Source of the DNA: Typha latifolia
Lineage: Eukaryota > Streptophyta > Magnoliopsida > Poales > Typhaceae
Assembly (NCBI GenBank): GCA_019914945.1
Contig: CM034100.1
Location: 11,977,096 to 12,041,095, forward strand
Direction: 5' to 3'
Length of the DNA stretch: 64,000 nt
The notes under the pieces were generated by a model, which made no database searches, was not told the origin of the DNA, and saw nothing but the letters and a program-made list of their open reading frames with translations. Below are positions 25,003 through 37,322 of this stretch, piece after piece (position 1 is the stretch's first letter; the number at the start of each line of letters is the position of its first letter). Made by a program: the position numbers and the translations under genes.

Positions 25003-25556
25003 TGTTACGATCTGACCATATGGGTTAAGTTGAGTCAAGTCGAGTCAAATTAGTTAGCTTTATCTTTCTGTTTTGAATTTTAAATAAATTGAATAATTCG
25101 CATGTGGATCCGATCCGTTAACGATTTTACTCATATAAATAGGTGTGGACATGAGTTGATAATGATCATTGAGAGAAATCTGAGTTTAACCAGTTATTAT
25201 TTTCGTCCTTATCTTTTTTACATTAGCCGTTGGATTGTCTTTATCTTCATAGGAGTAGATCTTAATCGTAGATCCCTTTCAAGCATCCAAACCCTAGCCT
25301 CCTGCTACCTCCAGCAGCCACCCTACTACACGGCTGTCCACACCCTTGGCCATCCACTGCCCTCCGACGACCGCCACAACGACAGAAATTACCATTCTGC
25401 CCTCCATGACCTATCTCCACTATTTTAATTTTATCTTTTCATCTTGACCTTCGATTCAGATGAAACTAGAGCCATTAGAACCCTTTCTCACGAGGCCTCC
25501 GCTTAATTTTTCATAATCATCCTACGGACGGATCGTTCCAGATCTAGTCCATAACA
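25003..25556 (+). repeat. Family B 5' LTR (554 bp)
   Basis: Begins TGTTACGATCTGACC and ends GTCCATAACA. TATA-like catataaatagg lies near 25132. The last 300 bp resemble the 3' part of the surrounding family C LTR (28190-28492). Confidence 0.85.
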
Positions 25557-25557
25557 A

Positions 25558-25570
25558 TGGTATCAGAGCC
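25558..25570 (+). other. Primer-binding site, family B
   Basis: tggtatcagagcc, one base after the LTR, complementary to the 3' end of plant initiator Met-tRNA. Confidence 0.9.
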
Positions 25571-25585
25571 GACGTTCCTCGAAAG

Positions 25586-27616
25586 ATGGTAAACACGCGA
25601 TCCAAGACCCACGAGGAGGGATCGACCATGGAGGACCAGGATCTCATCTCCGTTCCTGTGGGAGTTGATCTAGTGGCCTGCCACCACCACCAATAGTTGA
25701 CCACGAGCTGCTAGTGTGGGTGAAGGAGATTTTTAAAGATTTTTCTAACAAGATCACTAGATCCGTTATGGAGAGGATGGACAAAGCTATACAAGCCTTA
25801 GCGATAGCCCTCCTGACTAACCACGACCACCTTGCATCGCCAGCACAGCCGGCCACCATGGGACAAAGCCAAACGTAGCCACCATTATCAACTCGTGAGG
25901 GAGGGGATGAGTCGGCCCAAATCACGGCCTCACTCCTACCTTACAAACCTTCCCAGATGTCGCTGCCATGCCGAAATCGCCTGCAATAGTGTCCGCAAGG
26001 TCATCTTCCTCACCCGCGGTGGGAGCTAAGGCCGAAAACCCTAGCTTCCCACTGGCGGCTGTCCAGACGCTCACAACCCCTACCGCCACGACCGATCTCT
26101 TCCACGAGGCTCCTACACTCGAGCCCAGGCTGCCTTTCACGCTAGCATCGACTGGAAGACTACCAGCCGTGGTGGTTCGTGCTACAGCAAATTCGCAGCT
26201 GGTGGCCGCAGGTCCTACGCTCCCGTGCCCACCGGCGGCCATAGCTGGTTTCCTAGGGCTGACTATCAGCCAATGGTGGTTGTCGCAGTCGCCGATGACC
26301 GTCGGGTGGCCAAACCCGATAGCCATAGTTGCAGGAAGCTACCTCTACGTTGGGGTAGCTCCGTCGCAGTTTTCCGCAGCCACTGCTCCATTACAGTGGG
26401 GCCATTGGTCCCTTCCACAGCTACCGGGGGTCGATGGATCAGCCGACGACCCACCAGGACTGCCACTGCAATAGCTCGAGCTCGAGTTTGGCCCTCCACC
26501 GTCGCTCACCGTCGTTCCACTGCCACGAGGACCAGCCAAGGGTCGACTACCGGTGATCCCCGAGAGAGCCCAGCTGCCGTCGGCCCCCATGCACCCTGTG
26601 GCGGCACCCCTAGGCCGAATTCCAAATTCAGCCTTAAGGTTAGGGTTTTGGAACGAAGGAGATGAAGCGCATGATTTTTTAGGCAGGCCAAATTTTTGCG
26701 AACCAGTTCAACCACCTCATGCGAACCAGTTTGGAACCCATGAACAAGACCCCGAGGATGAATGGTGGAATTAATCGGTGGGCCCGTGTAGTCAGATTGA
26801 GCCGAACCCGTGTGCAGCCTGGGGGCGACATGAGCCAAACCCGTGGGCCTATGACCCATGAGACCATCCTCGACCCCGAGGTCACTTCGCCCATGATGAC
26901 AGACCACATTTTTGGATCCAAGCTCGGACCGTCAAGCTTGATTTTCCAAAATTTTCTAGCAAAAACCCGCTAGATTGGACTTATCTAGCGTAGCAGTTTT
27001 TCACGTACCATGGCACACCCGACCACTAGAAGGTCTAGCCAGTCTCATTTTACTTGGAGGGCATGGAGATTAAGTGGTACCGGTCGGTTGAGCAGACTCG
27101 ACCATTTGAGTTTTGGCAGGACTTTGTAGATGCGATTTGTGCTCGATTCGGTTCGACGTAGTACAAGGGCTTTTAGGCCATGTTGACTAAGTTGACTCAG
27201 TCAACAATAGTTCGAGCTTACCGGGATGAGTTCGAGTGGATATGCAATCGAGTCACTAACTGGTCTGACTGGGCCCTGAAGAGTACCTTCATTAGTGGGC
27301 TTAGGCCTGACATTCATGCTAAGGTTAAGGCTTTAAGCCCACTACTTCTGAAGAGGCCTTCTCCTTGGCTGTTCTGATGGAGTCCAAGTTGGATCAACTG
27401 AACCAGATCCGCAAGGAGGAGAGAAGAAAGGCAGCCCAAGCCCACAACCCACTAGAGACGGCATCTGCCCCGAGTCAGCCTGCACCAACGGCTCAGCCTA
27501 ACCGACAGATGATCACGCGCCACTTTGTACCCAACGACTTGGAAGAGCGCCGAAGAAAAGGCTTGTATTTTTACTATGATGACCGATTTACCCCTGGTCA
27601 TAAATGCAAGTGCTAG
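25586..27616 (+). pseudogene. Decayed Gypsy gag, family B
   Basis: Starts MVNTRSKTHEEGSTMEDQDL, a usual plant Gypsy gag opening, and hits a stop near 25695. A Pro/Ala-rich stretch (about 25970-26660) follows in shifted frames. The capsid-like region is at about 27040-27380 with YRDEFEWICNRV and STFISGLRPDIHAKVKAL. The end has a degenerate zinc knuckle (GLYFYYDDRFTPGHKCKC, about 27560-27616) in which the expected Cys residues at the first two positions are Tyr. Several stops and frameshifts break it, so it is not functional. It ends about 135 bp before the 3' LTR. Confidence 0.75.
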
Positions 27617-27751
27617 CCAGCTCACGTCATATTCCTAGGCGGACTCGAAGAAGACGAACCCGAATCCACAAATTGGCACGACAAGTTATATAAGTACAAG
27701 GGTGTGAGAGACTAGTCACCTTGAGAACAAGGTGTCGAAAGCGTGGTGAAT

Positions 27752-28015
27752 TGTTACGATTTGACTATATGGGTTAAGTCTAGTCAAGTCGAGTCGAGTC
27801 AAATTAGTTACTTAGCTTTATCTTTTTATTTTGAATTTCAAATAAATTGGATAATCCGCATGTGGATCCGATCCGTTAGGGATTTTACTCCTATAAATAA
27901 GGGTGAACATGAGTTGATAATGATCATTGAGAGAAATCTAAGTTTAGCTAGTTATTATTTTCGTCCTTATCTTTTTTACATTAGCCGTTGGATTATCCAG
28001 ATCTGGTCCATAACA
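27752..28015 (+). repeat. Family B 3' LTR with 290-bp deletion
   Basis: Matches the first 240 bp and last 22 bp of the 5' LTR. The middle (25248-25534 in the 5' copy) is missing, with GGAT near both breakpoints. Confidence 0.85.
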
Positions 28016-28492
28016 GTCCGAGTAGGATTCAATGTATCCGACCTCTATATATAGAGAGTCTAGGCTTCTTTGTTTATAAATCCAAGCTTCCAAGTATTAA
28101 TAAATTATTTTAGTCTTGAGTTTATCTTAGGAGTAAGAGTAAAATAATCTAGTAGTAAAAGTAAGTTAATTGTGATCATTTATTTTTCTAGGAGTAGATC
28201 TAAGTTAGAAACCCTAATTCTACCTCCAACCCATAGCTCCAGTAGCCACCTTACCTTATGATCGACCACCACCACCCTTGGCCGCCCGCCATCCTCTGAT
28301 AACAGCCATAACGTCGAATATTTGCCATTTGGCACCGTTTTGACCTTGCTCCACTATTTTAATTATATATTTTCATCTAGATATCTAATTGACATGAAAC
28401 AAAGCTATCATAATATCATCTTGTGAGGCTACCACCACCTAAATTTTTATAGTTTTCTTACATCCGAATCAATCCAGATCTAGTCCATAACA

Positions 28493-30415
28493 TTGGTATC
28501 AAAGCTAACCCTCCGACCTTCATCTACTTTTCTGAAGATAGTTTTTAATCTAGCCATTCGATCTATGAAAAATTAGTTTCATTAGAAAGATACTTTTCTA
28601 GGCTACAACCTATCAAAATTTCATATCTATCCAATGACCAGATCTACTGAAAAATCTCTTGAAAATTCTATATAAATTTCTGTCCATAAATTAATTCAAA
28701 TCGGGTCAAGCCGGTTTGTATCAGTTTATTCTTACGAATTAGCTTTTATGACAAGTGACTAAGTGAATGCATCAGGTTTACCAAAATTTGGTTAGTTGTT
28801 GGTTTAAGGTATTTAAGGTTGGAAGGGTGATTTGAGAGTGCACTACTGATGTTTAACTAGAGGTCGATTTGGCGTAAGATATTTTCTAAGTACCAATTAA
28901 TTAGTCCTTAGAGTGCGTGTTCCCCACCTTTGTTGTCTAAAGTCTTAATTGGGTGTTGATAATGTCTAAATGATACTTAAGGTTATATAATTTTTTACTT
29001 AATGATAAGGATGTTAGAGGAGTTAATTTCAAGACGCCTGGATTTCTCCTTCTCTGGGTAATTAAAGGAGATTGGTGCAGGCCTGGATTTCTCCTTCTCT
29101 AGACCGTGCTTTTATTAATTTATTACAGCTTTGTATAATAATTAGAAGTGATGTTAGTATTATCTAATGTGGTTGCTATTAATGTTTGGAAGTAAAGTTT
29201 GTTATATCTTTCTTATGCTTGTAGATGTGATAAATTATTAATAAGAAATTTATCGATCAGTAATGTCTGAAATTCTATTCCAGAATGATTGATGACCAAT
29301 CATGATTGGATTGAATATTTAAGCTAAACAAATTGTAATTAAATTTAGCATCCGTGGAAGTGAATGAAAAATGAATGATATTATAAGTTTGATATTTCAT
29401 TTAGAGACTTAATTATCTGAAAGTTATGGATTACTAGTAAATTCTCATTTTGTTGGTGGTGATAGAATTACCTTATGAATTCTTGTATGGATAAGAATGA
29501 CTTATGGTAGTAGACACGGATATCATAATAGAGAATTAATACCAATAGACTACTAATTTTGGAGGATTCTTAGATTACTAGAGTTCAATCGTGTGGAAAA
29601 TAAGAGATTGAGGATTGATATGAGTGATATTGTATGAAGGTCTTTATCTTGGGGGAAGTGAAACTTTTTAATCTGTGTTCAGTGACTGTTGATTTTACTA
29701 TAAGGTCATCATTTTAATGCTACTGCGTGCCCTCTTCCCTTAATTCATTGGTGATTAATATGAACGTTCCTTTTATAGAAAGTTTAGTAGATCATTATTT
29801 AGGAGATTCAAATGATTGAGGATATATAATTAGTAAATTGATATTGTTGTTAGATAGATAGATAGAAGCAAGTTAGAAAAGTGAGAATCAAGGTTTGCAA
29901 ATCATTGGATAATTTGGAACTAGGAGAGAAATATATAGCTAGATGTATAACTATTGGTTTCGGATAGTAATGAGTGATCGCAATTCTTTGTCGCAACTAG
30001 TCAGCTAGATCCTCTTGATCCTTAATTGTTTTTCCTTGGGTGATGATGTTCGTTAGCAGAGTCAAGTTGGACCTTATAACTAAGTTTTGTTTAATATTTT
30101 ATTGAGTAGTATTTCAAGCCAGGGTGCTTATTAGAATAGGTAGTAAGTTGTGAGCAAAATTTAGTTTTGAGATGTATTATGAGGAGTTTTAATGATCTGT
30201 AGTAGTGAGAGTTAAGCTCGTGGTGCATGTAATCTTTGTCATAAAAGTTTATTTTCTCTAATTGGTGTGTTAATCTTTATGAGCTAATTAGATCTATAGT
30301 AACGGATGTTAGCATGTAAGTGTTATTCTTAAATTTTTTTCTATCCATGACATTTGCTCTAGTAGAAGTCTATCTTCTAATTTAGAGGACGAAATTTTCT
30401 TTTTGGTGATAGTAT
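28493..30415 (+). other. Non-coding internal region of nested LTR elements
   Basis: Starts with a primer-like site tggtatcaaagc (28494-28505). 28530-28680 resembles the U5 part of family A LTRs (gctacaacctatcaaaattt). No reading frame of note. cctggatttctccttctct is repeated at about 29037 and 29083. The right end (tttagaggacgaaattttct, then G-rich text before 30416) looks like the 3' end and polypurine tract of plant chromovirus-type Gypsy elements, marking the start of the 3' LTR of family D. Confidence 0.5.
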
Positions 30416-31175
30416 TTTAACATCCTATACCAAGATATAAAAAATAAAAAAAAATATGTGCACGTGAGGGGCACATGCCCCACTTCCCTCTCTTTTCTTC
30501 TCTCTTCTCTCTTTTTTTTTCTCCCTTTTCTCTCCCGTGACTATTGGCTACCCTTTTTTATTCCCGTCATGCCGGAGCGTCGGAGGAGGATGCCGACCCC
30601 ATGGAATGACTCATTCATCTTCAACTAGCTATGAGTAATTTGGGTTTAATAAAGTATTTAATATTTTCTCTCAATTTTTCTTATCCCTCTGTTTCGTCAA
30701 AAATTTAGCCGGTCTACGACCTCGTGCCTCTCCGAGCTGGCCCCAAATTACCCCCCTTGCTATCCTCTATCTTATTATGGGGTTCTCTGCCCTCACTCAC
30801 CTAGTCATGGGTGGATTGGTATCTCCATTAATTGATGTTTTTCTTTTCTTCATGACTCATTTGGGTAAGTTGGGAAGAAGGTGAAGGCGGTGGGATTTGG
30901 GTTGGGCCAACCCCCTCTGAGCTTAGACAACAAGCAAGCTTGAGTTGGCCCATCCCGAGAGTTATTGGTGGTGGGTTGTGGGCAGCCCACAGCCTATCCC
31001 TACATTTGGCTTTGGGCCTACCTAATTAGTTGAGTTTAGTCTTCAATTTTCTTAGTTATTTTGTTAAACTTGACATTATTGAATTGAGTTATATAAATTT
31101 AATTTTCAAGCAATGATAATTCATTTGTTTAGAATGTTAGGGATCGTGAATTGTAGTAATTGTGAATAATATTTT

Positions 31176-32490
31176 GGGATAATTCCCTTTTCACTCCCTG
31201 AACTATCACGCATTTCCATACTGGCCCCTTAAACCTTTTTTTTAGTACACACTGACCCCCTAAACTATTAGAAATACTCCACCCCCCTGACGCCGTTGAC
31301 AGAATTGATGAATTGACCAAATTACCCCTCCACTTCTAATGACGAGATAATTAAGTGGCTTAACTAATATTAAATATTTTATTTTTTAAAATTTTCTTTA
31401 TTGCCCTATGTACTAATCGTCTTTCAAACAAAATCCCTAATCCTCTTTCTAAACAAAATCCCTAATCCTCTTTCTAAACAAAATCATTCATTCCTCTCCT
31501 CTCCGACCACATCCCACCCCAACAAGGGATTACGCATGAATGGGGTAGCCGGCTGCTACCGCCATTGTCAAGCTTGGTGTTGTGGGCCTCATTGCGGTCG
31601 ATGGGGAAGCTGTGGTCGGCTAGCCTTGAGGAGGCAAGCGAACGATGCTGACATGGACGAAGAGGAGGGGGTGGCTATGATTGTCTTCATCTCCTTCTTC
31701 TTCTTGGTGGTTTCATTAGGCAACAGCGTGGAGGCGTGGGAGGGTGCAGATCTGGTCGGAGGAGGAGAAGTCAAAGCTAGAGGTGTCAGAGGAAGTCGAG
31801 ACGGTGCAGGGTGCTGGCAGTCGATGGTGGCTCTTGTGAGCTCTCCGATGACCCCACCTATATCACCGGTGGTGGTGGTGGAGCTCGCGGTCGATGGCGG
31901 CTCTTGTGAACTCTCTAATGAACCCAGTTGTCTCGCTGATGGTGGTGGTGGAGCAGGCGGTCAATGGCGGCTCTTGCAAGCTCTCCGATGACCTAACCCG
32001 TCTCGTCGGTGGTGGTAGTGGAGTTGGCGGTGACGATGGTCGTGGAGCTGATGGTGGTGGTGCTAGAGGGAGGGTGGAGGGTTTAGCGACGACGGCGACG
32101 ATGGTGGTGGAGCTAGCGGTGGCAGCGGGCAGGGTGGAGGGTTTGGTGCTAGTGGTGGCGTAGGAGGTGTGGGCAGTGGTAGTTTTGGTGGAGGAGCTAG
32201 TGGCAATGTTAGAGGGAGGAAGAGAGGTTATAGAGTGGTATTTTTGTCATAATAAAAAAATTCTTTGTTGCTCATGGCTTACAAGTGCTTCTGAGAGATA
32301 TTTTCGTCATATCATTGTCATGTGATTGTCACATGATAATTTATTAACGAAAATATGTAATAGAACCCTATCGGAAGGGGTCAAATGGAGTATTTTTGAT
32401 AGTTTAGAGGGTCAATGTGTACCAAAAAAAAGTTCAGGAGTTCAGTATTAAAAAGAGTGATAGTTCAAGGGGTGAAAAGAGAATTATCCG
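31176..32490. mobile_element. Mutator-like element (MULE), non-autonomous
   Basis: Terminal inverted repeats of about 110 bp: left gggataattcccttttcac, right (inverted) cggataattctcttttcac, continuing through the tgaactatcac and actccacc/actccatt text. A perfect 9-bp duplication TAATATTTT (31167-31175 and 32491-32499) flanks it, the usual size for Mutator-like elements. The interior (31500-32230) is GC-rich, with imperfect tandem units of about 60-70 bp (ggtggtggtggag..., gatggcggctcttg...). No transposase. The GC-rich cargo could be captured host DNA, but I recognise no gene in it. Confidence 0.85.
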
Positions 32491-34958
32491 TAATATTTTA
32501 CTAAAATTAATATAATAACTATTAAATTTAGTATTCTTAATAGGTATTTTGACTAGACAAATAATTGAATTTACTTGAGCCTATGTTTGCAGCCTAGCGC
32601 AAATGGCTTTTAGGCTTAGCTGCATTGGGGTCTTTAGGTTTTGAGCTAGCCCTAGTAGATTAATTACCCTCTAATATGTTTTAGTTTACTTTAACTATTT
32701 TATTTATTTATTCTTGTCAAGTTGAGACTCAATTATTAATCATCTTTAGAGGGTAGTTTTAGTTAGTTTTAATATTTTTTAGAAATCAATATTAATAAAT
32801 AATAATCATATTAAATGTGCTTTAATATTCAATAAGTAAGTTAATTAATGCATTCTATTTTAATTTACTTTCAATCGATAATTATTAGGGGAATAGTGAT
32901 CATAATGATAATTGTATTAATAACCCTTAATAGAGTGTTAGACTGTCATAATTAATATACCAACTCTACCTGGTTAATAAATATAAGGATTCTTAGGTGG
33001 ACATACCCCAAACCCGTAATAACTAATCATGGATTAATTAATTAATTAATTAATCAATTTAGGTAGGCTTGAGCTTATGAATATTAGTTTTATTATTAAG
33101 GTAGATTCATTATCGTGTGAGGATAATCCATGACATAATTGAAGTTGATTAACTTGGAAGCGACGTTAAGAAAGTGAATTCTCTATAGTATAGGAATAGT
33201 GTAATATTGAAGTGATGTTTTACTTTATGAGTTTATTGTATTCATATCATACATAGGTAGATAAATTCACTATTTAGCATAATTATATTTAATTGACTAC
33301 TTCATACTTATTCATGGATTATTGGAGCATTTCTGATAATAATATTTTCGATGTGCTTGTCTTATGATTGATGATGTTAACTATTGCACCACTTGCACAT
33401 ATCACCATGTAGTTAAGTTTCATCTTGGTAGTGCCCGTTTACCCACTCAGCCTAGGGTCAAAGGGGCAGAGTGTATATTTATTACCTATATTTATATCGG
33501 CTAATGCTTGAGGCCGTGAGGTCAGGAGAGGACTATCAAGCACCACCTGCGTCAATTTGAGCAGGTGTAACACTGTCGAATACGGAGACTAGACACTTGG
33601 TAATATAAAATTATAATTGAGAGGTTGGGATCGTAGACCTAACGGTACCCAATGACATAGGGTTAGGACGTCTATGAGCAATGTGATCTTGTTTTCACTA
33701 TGAGCGATGATTCTGCTATATGTGACGATTTTATTATATGTGATAATATGGGCCTATGACTAGTGTCCTTAGTCTGATAGCCATAGATAACCAATCATAT
33801 GCAGCGTTGCTAGGCATGTATGTGCGATATTACTATTAGATGTCTATCCTTCCTCGATGTTTGAGATGATGTGTGAGCCTATATTTCTTATGTGGTGGAT
33901 AGTTCTTTAAGCATGTTATGATAATTATGGCTATGGCCAAGTGTGAGTTTGATATAAATAATTTAATAGTTTAAATGATACATATCATGTGTTCTTTTAT
34001 TAATACATATAAGCTCTTAATATGAATATGTTGTGTGACACCCAACTCTAAACACGTGCATGACACGAACCCACACGGCACGTGCGTAGCACCTAATCAC
34101 TTGGTTAGATACCAACAATCAAATAAACCTGCAACAACATCATAATTTTATCCACAACCTCTAAATTAAGAATAACTCAAGTCTAACTGTCAACAGCATA
34201 CAAATAACCCTATATGGGCCCTACACAGGCCACAACACATCATCAAGAGCTTTTCACAACTATATATACACAGCAGTAGTATATACATAATTATACAAGT
34301 ACAATGTCACTTGCTAAAATATAAGATAAGGATACAGATACACTTTGGAGGATGTCCACTAGTACATTGGATAAGATTACTCATCTAGCAGAAAACACTA
34401 ACCACCCTCTACTCCTCACTCATCGGCAAGACCTCTAAGGGAGTATCATGCTCCTCTCGTTCACCTGGGTTTTTGGAAGAGAGAAAACAAGAGAGTTATG
34501 AGCAAAAGGCTCAGTGAATAGACCTTACCCCAAATCAGTGAAGCCAAACAGAGAGTAAATTATGTACTGGATAATATGAATCAGAAAGCAGTATGATGCC
34601 ATGTATGAACATATATATATGTATCCTCAATGACATATATATGAATGAAATCAAATATCATGAATGACCATATTATATCCTCAACCGAAATTATATAACA
34701 TGGTGAATTTACCATATAACACATCACCGAATATAACACCATATCATGTATAACAATCATGATCCAATAATACTAGTCACATCAATGATGATGCATAATG
34801 CATGCCAACCACTAGATAATCGTATATGTCAGAGCCAGATATAATCCACATATCTCTCACTATCATAATCATCCGTCTCAACTCTAAATATCATCCACTA
34901 TGCTGGACTACGGTACTCGGCCCCAAACTCGATACGTATCATGTCACAAGCTCAGAGC

Positions 34959-35148
34959 ATACCCTGTCATACGCTAAGAGTATCTCTGTAGATTAGTCAT
35001 ACCCTGCCATACGCTAAGGGTATCTCAGAAGAAAGTAATCATACCCTGCCATACGCTAAGGGTATATTAATGATAGTTATACCCTGTCATACGCTAAGAG
35101 TACAACTATCAACCATCACCATACTCTGCCATACGCTAAGAGTATGTC
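34959..35148. repeat. 38-42 bp tandem repeat, five units
   Basis: Each unit starts atacc(c/t)ctg(c/t)catacgc and taag(a/g)gta. Starts are 34959, 34999, 35041, 35079 and 35121. The plus-strand family E copy has only about two divergent units (43042-43110), so the number varies between copies. Confidence 0.9.
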
Positions 35149-35180
35149 CAGTACTAGTCCGGACCAGATACCGTTCCAGC

Positions 35181-35218
35181 CATCACATCACATCACATCA
35201 CATCACATCACATCACAT
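35181..35218. repeat. (CATCA)n minisatellite
   Basis: Seven uninterrupted 5-bp units. Confidence 0.95.
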
Positions 35219-36181
35219 ACACATGTACTTTTATGATTTCCTATACATGATAAATCATATGCATATATCCAGTATGACAACAGATCATGCAACTCAGGAA
35301 TTTAGATGGTAAAGAAGCCGAGAGAAAAATGATATAATGCAGACTCCAACCATGTATCTAACACATGCATACTCATGCTAATCTATCACATGCATACTCA
35401 TGATAGAAATCATCCCGATATAAAACTATAACAGCATAATAATCTCTAATCATCTCTATATATCACCAATATACTCATATCCCAGATTAGTCTAATCAAA
35501 TGCATGATAAAATATGCTTGACTAAAATCATCTCTATATAAAGTCATATAATCATGCTGGAAGCCAAATTATGCATGTACATAATATGTAATATATCCTA
35601 ATTTGAGAAAGGGATCTAAGGGATAAGACTACTCACTCTACTGCAAATATCAAACCACCACTTGTTCACGCTGCTACGATAACGATCAAGCCTCGATAGC
35701 TAAGTCCACGGAGTCTTGAACAAGGGGGTCAGGATCTGAAATTATTTATAACAAATATGTCAGTCTTTTTGTTAATTAAAATTAACCCGACAAAAAGACA
35801 GTTTCTTATTGTAAGTATGTACTCTTCATTTCTATATTTGGTTCGTTATTTATTAATCATAATTATATTATTTAATAGTGTATTTAAAATATATTTTATT
35901 TGTCTATTATTCTTTTTGATAATTAAGAAAATAAGAATTAAGTTACTGCAATTAATTACGTAAGAATATACATACATAACCCTAATATTTACTATTACCT
36001 ACTTAGGATTAAAATAAAAATTTATATTGCAGGTATTTTGCTAAACATGATATAATTAGAATTATATACTAACTATGATACAATTATATTTAATTTGTAT
36101 AACTTAAATACATTAAATTAACTAAGGTAAACTAATTGTGCATATCTATGTATATATATATATATATATATAATATAAATG

Positions 36182-36292
36182 TATATGGTGCTGGGCTCAG
36201 CCCAGCACCATGCACAGCAAGGCGCTGGGCCGAGCCCCAGCGCCTGGCGCTGCAAGGGCGCTGGGCCGAGCCCAGCACCACTTGCAGGGTGC
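36182..36292. repeat. Cluster of GCTGGGC...GCCCAGC hairpins
   Basis: tgctgggctcagcccagca (near-perfect palindrome, about 36188-36206) is followed by two related palindromes, gcgctgggccgagccccagc and gcgctgggccgagcccagc. The plus copy of the LTR has one (tgctgggctgagcccagca, about 41567-41585). Confidence 0.85.
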
Positions 36293-36479
36293 AGTCAGAG
36301 GAGAGAAGGGAAGAAGGAGGAGGAGGAGAGGAAGGAGAAAGAGAAGAAGAAGGAGAAGAAGAAAGGAAAAGGAAGAAGAGGGTTGGGCCATGGGGGAGGG
36401 GTGCGGCCGCTGGTGGCCACTCAGTGGCCGGCATCTCGCCGACGGCTCAATCCTCCGGCGGTTTCGAGAGGAAGTTGAT

Positions 36480-36652
36480 AAGGAGAAAAAGAGAAATAGA
36501 GAGAGAGAGGTAGAGAGAGAGAGGGAGGGAGAGAGAGAGAGGGAGGGAGAGAGGCTCACCGGAGCTAGAGGAGGTGGCGGCGGCAGTGGGTAGAGAGAGA
36601 GTGTGTTTGAGAGAGAGAGAAAGAGAGAAAGGTCAGAGAGAGCTCGAAAGAG

Positions 36653-36693
<41 letters not shown>

Positions 36694-36695
36694 GT
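36480..36695. repeat. (GA)n-rich tract
   Basis: Long GA repeats with GAGG interruptions, purest at about 36657-36691. Confidence 0.9.
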
Positions 36696-37322
36696 GGGGA
36701 GGGAGGCTGTGGCGGCGGCGGGGGCCCACCGCGCCAGCTGGCTCGGCTAGGTTGGCCAGGCCAGCGCTTGGGGCGCGTGGCGCCCATCTTCGCTGCCACT
36801 GCATGGCACGGGCTGTCGTGCCATGCAGTGCAGGAAATTTTTGTTTTTTTTTTGTTTTTAACATTGGGTTATTACATGTTGCATGGACGCATTACTATAA
36901 CCATGTTGGCATATATATGTCCCATATGACTTCCTTTGTTATCATATTTTAAAATTGTAGAGATGTATACTCACTGGGTTTTATAATCACAATCTTTTGG
37001 TGGAAATATATTTTCAAATCAGTAGATGACCCCGAGTCACTAGAGGAGTTGGTGAAGATCTGATTATATTTTCTTTATTTATTTTAGTATTGTAAATTAA
37101 GTTATATTACTTGTAGCCCATACGGGGGCATTTGCCTTGATTAGGTGTATGTATATGTATTTTGGGTATTGTTGAAGTTTGTGGTAATTTAGACTCCATT
37201 TAGCATGTTTTATTTATAAAAAAAATTAGGTTTTATATACAAACATTGACTAACATGTCACATGGAAAGCACGCGTGTTCTATCCACGTGAGGGGCACGT
37301 GTACTTGGAGGTGAGTGTTTCA

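Larger units (their letters stand above)
25003..28015 (+). mobile_element. Gypsy-type LTR element, family B, gag-only
   Basis: LTRs at 25003-25556 and 27752-28015 both start TGTTACGAT and end CATAACA. Flanking 5-mers GTCCA (24998-25002) and GTCCG (28016-28020) differ by one base, and removing the element restores alignment with family C LTR text, so the extent is secure. The internal region (25557-27751) holds a primer site and decayed gag. No protease, reverse transcriptase or integrase is present, making it a non-autonomous or deleted copy. Confidence 0.85.
24826..28492 (+). mobile_element. Family C LTR (copy 2), split by a family B element
   Basis: 24840-25002 and 28016-28190 together align with 45850-46190 of the family C LTR at 45508, and the end TCCATAACA (28492) is followed by a primer-like site tggtatcaaagc (28494-28505). 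The first roughly 350 bp of the LTR are absent. Includes part of the 31-33 bp tandem units (24862-24998). Confidence 0.7.
34034..36876 (-). mobile_element. Solo LTR, family E, minus orientation (2,843 bp)
   Basis: The left end TGTGACACCCAACTC is the inverted counterpart of the end of the plus copy (GCGGGGGCGTTACA, 44115), and the right end ...GGGTTATTACA mirrors its start TGTAACAATC (40946). A perfect 5-bp duplication TGTTG (34029-34033, 36877-36881) shows the extent. Shared inner landmarks with the plus copy include gagcaaaaggctcagtga (34503), the 40-bp tandem units and the GCTGGGC hairpins (36180-36290). The GA-rich part (36480-36690) makes spurious frames on both strands. Confidence 0.9.
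23990..37322 (+). mobile_element. Old LTR element (family D) with four nested insertions
   Basis: The left LTR starts TGTAACATCCCGTACC (23990) and the right LTR starts at 30416 (TTTAACATCC) and ends GTGAGTGTTTCA (37322). Flanking 5-mers AAGGC (23985-23989) and AAAGC (37323-37327) differ by one base, as expected for an aged target duplication. Inside lie a family C LTR, a family B element, a Mutator-like element and an inverted family E solo LTR. No protein-coding domain of the element itself remains, so it is either strongly decayed or a large non-coding derivative. Confidence 0.7.
30416..37322 (+). mobile_element. Family D 3' LTR, interrupted twice
   Basis: Without the Mutator-like insertion (1,324 bp with duplication) and the family E solo LTR (2,848 bp with duplication), its length is about 2.74 kb, nearly the same as the family K solo LTR (2,746 bp). 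Its end (cacgtgtacttggag, then gtgtttca) also resembles the end of K. The two families are therefore related. Confidence 0.75.

Noticed and set aside
25968..26665. Frames of 134-168 codons on both strands
   Set aside because: Part of the decayed gag region of family B. Pro/Ala-rich in shifted frames, so not separate genes.
31401..32163. 196- and 89-codon plus-strand frames
   Set aside because: Inside the Mutator-like element and made of repeated GGTGGTGGTGGAG-type units. No recognised protein.
35181..35218. Regular short repeats that might suggest CRISPR
   Set aside because: A 5-bp minisatellite without spacers, in a plant LTR.
36197..36799. 200-codon frame on the minus strand
   Set aside because: Ser/Pro/Leu low-complexity product of GA/CT repeats inside the family E solo LTR.
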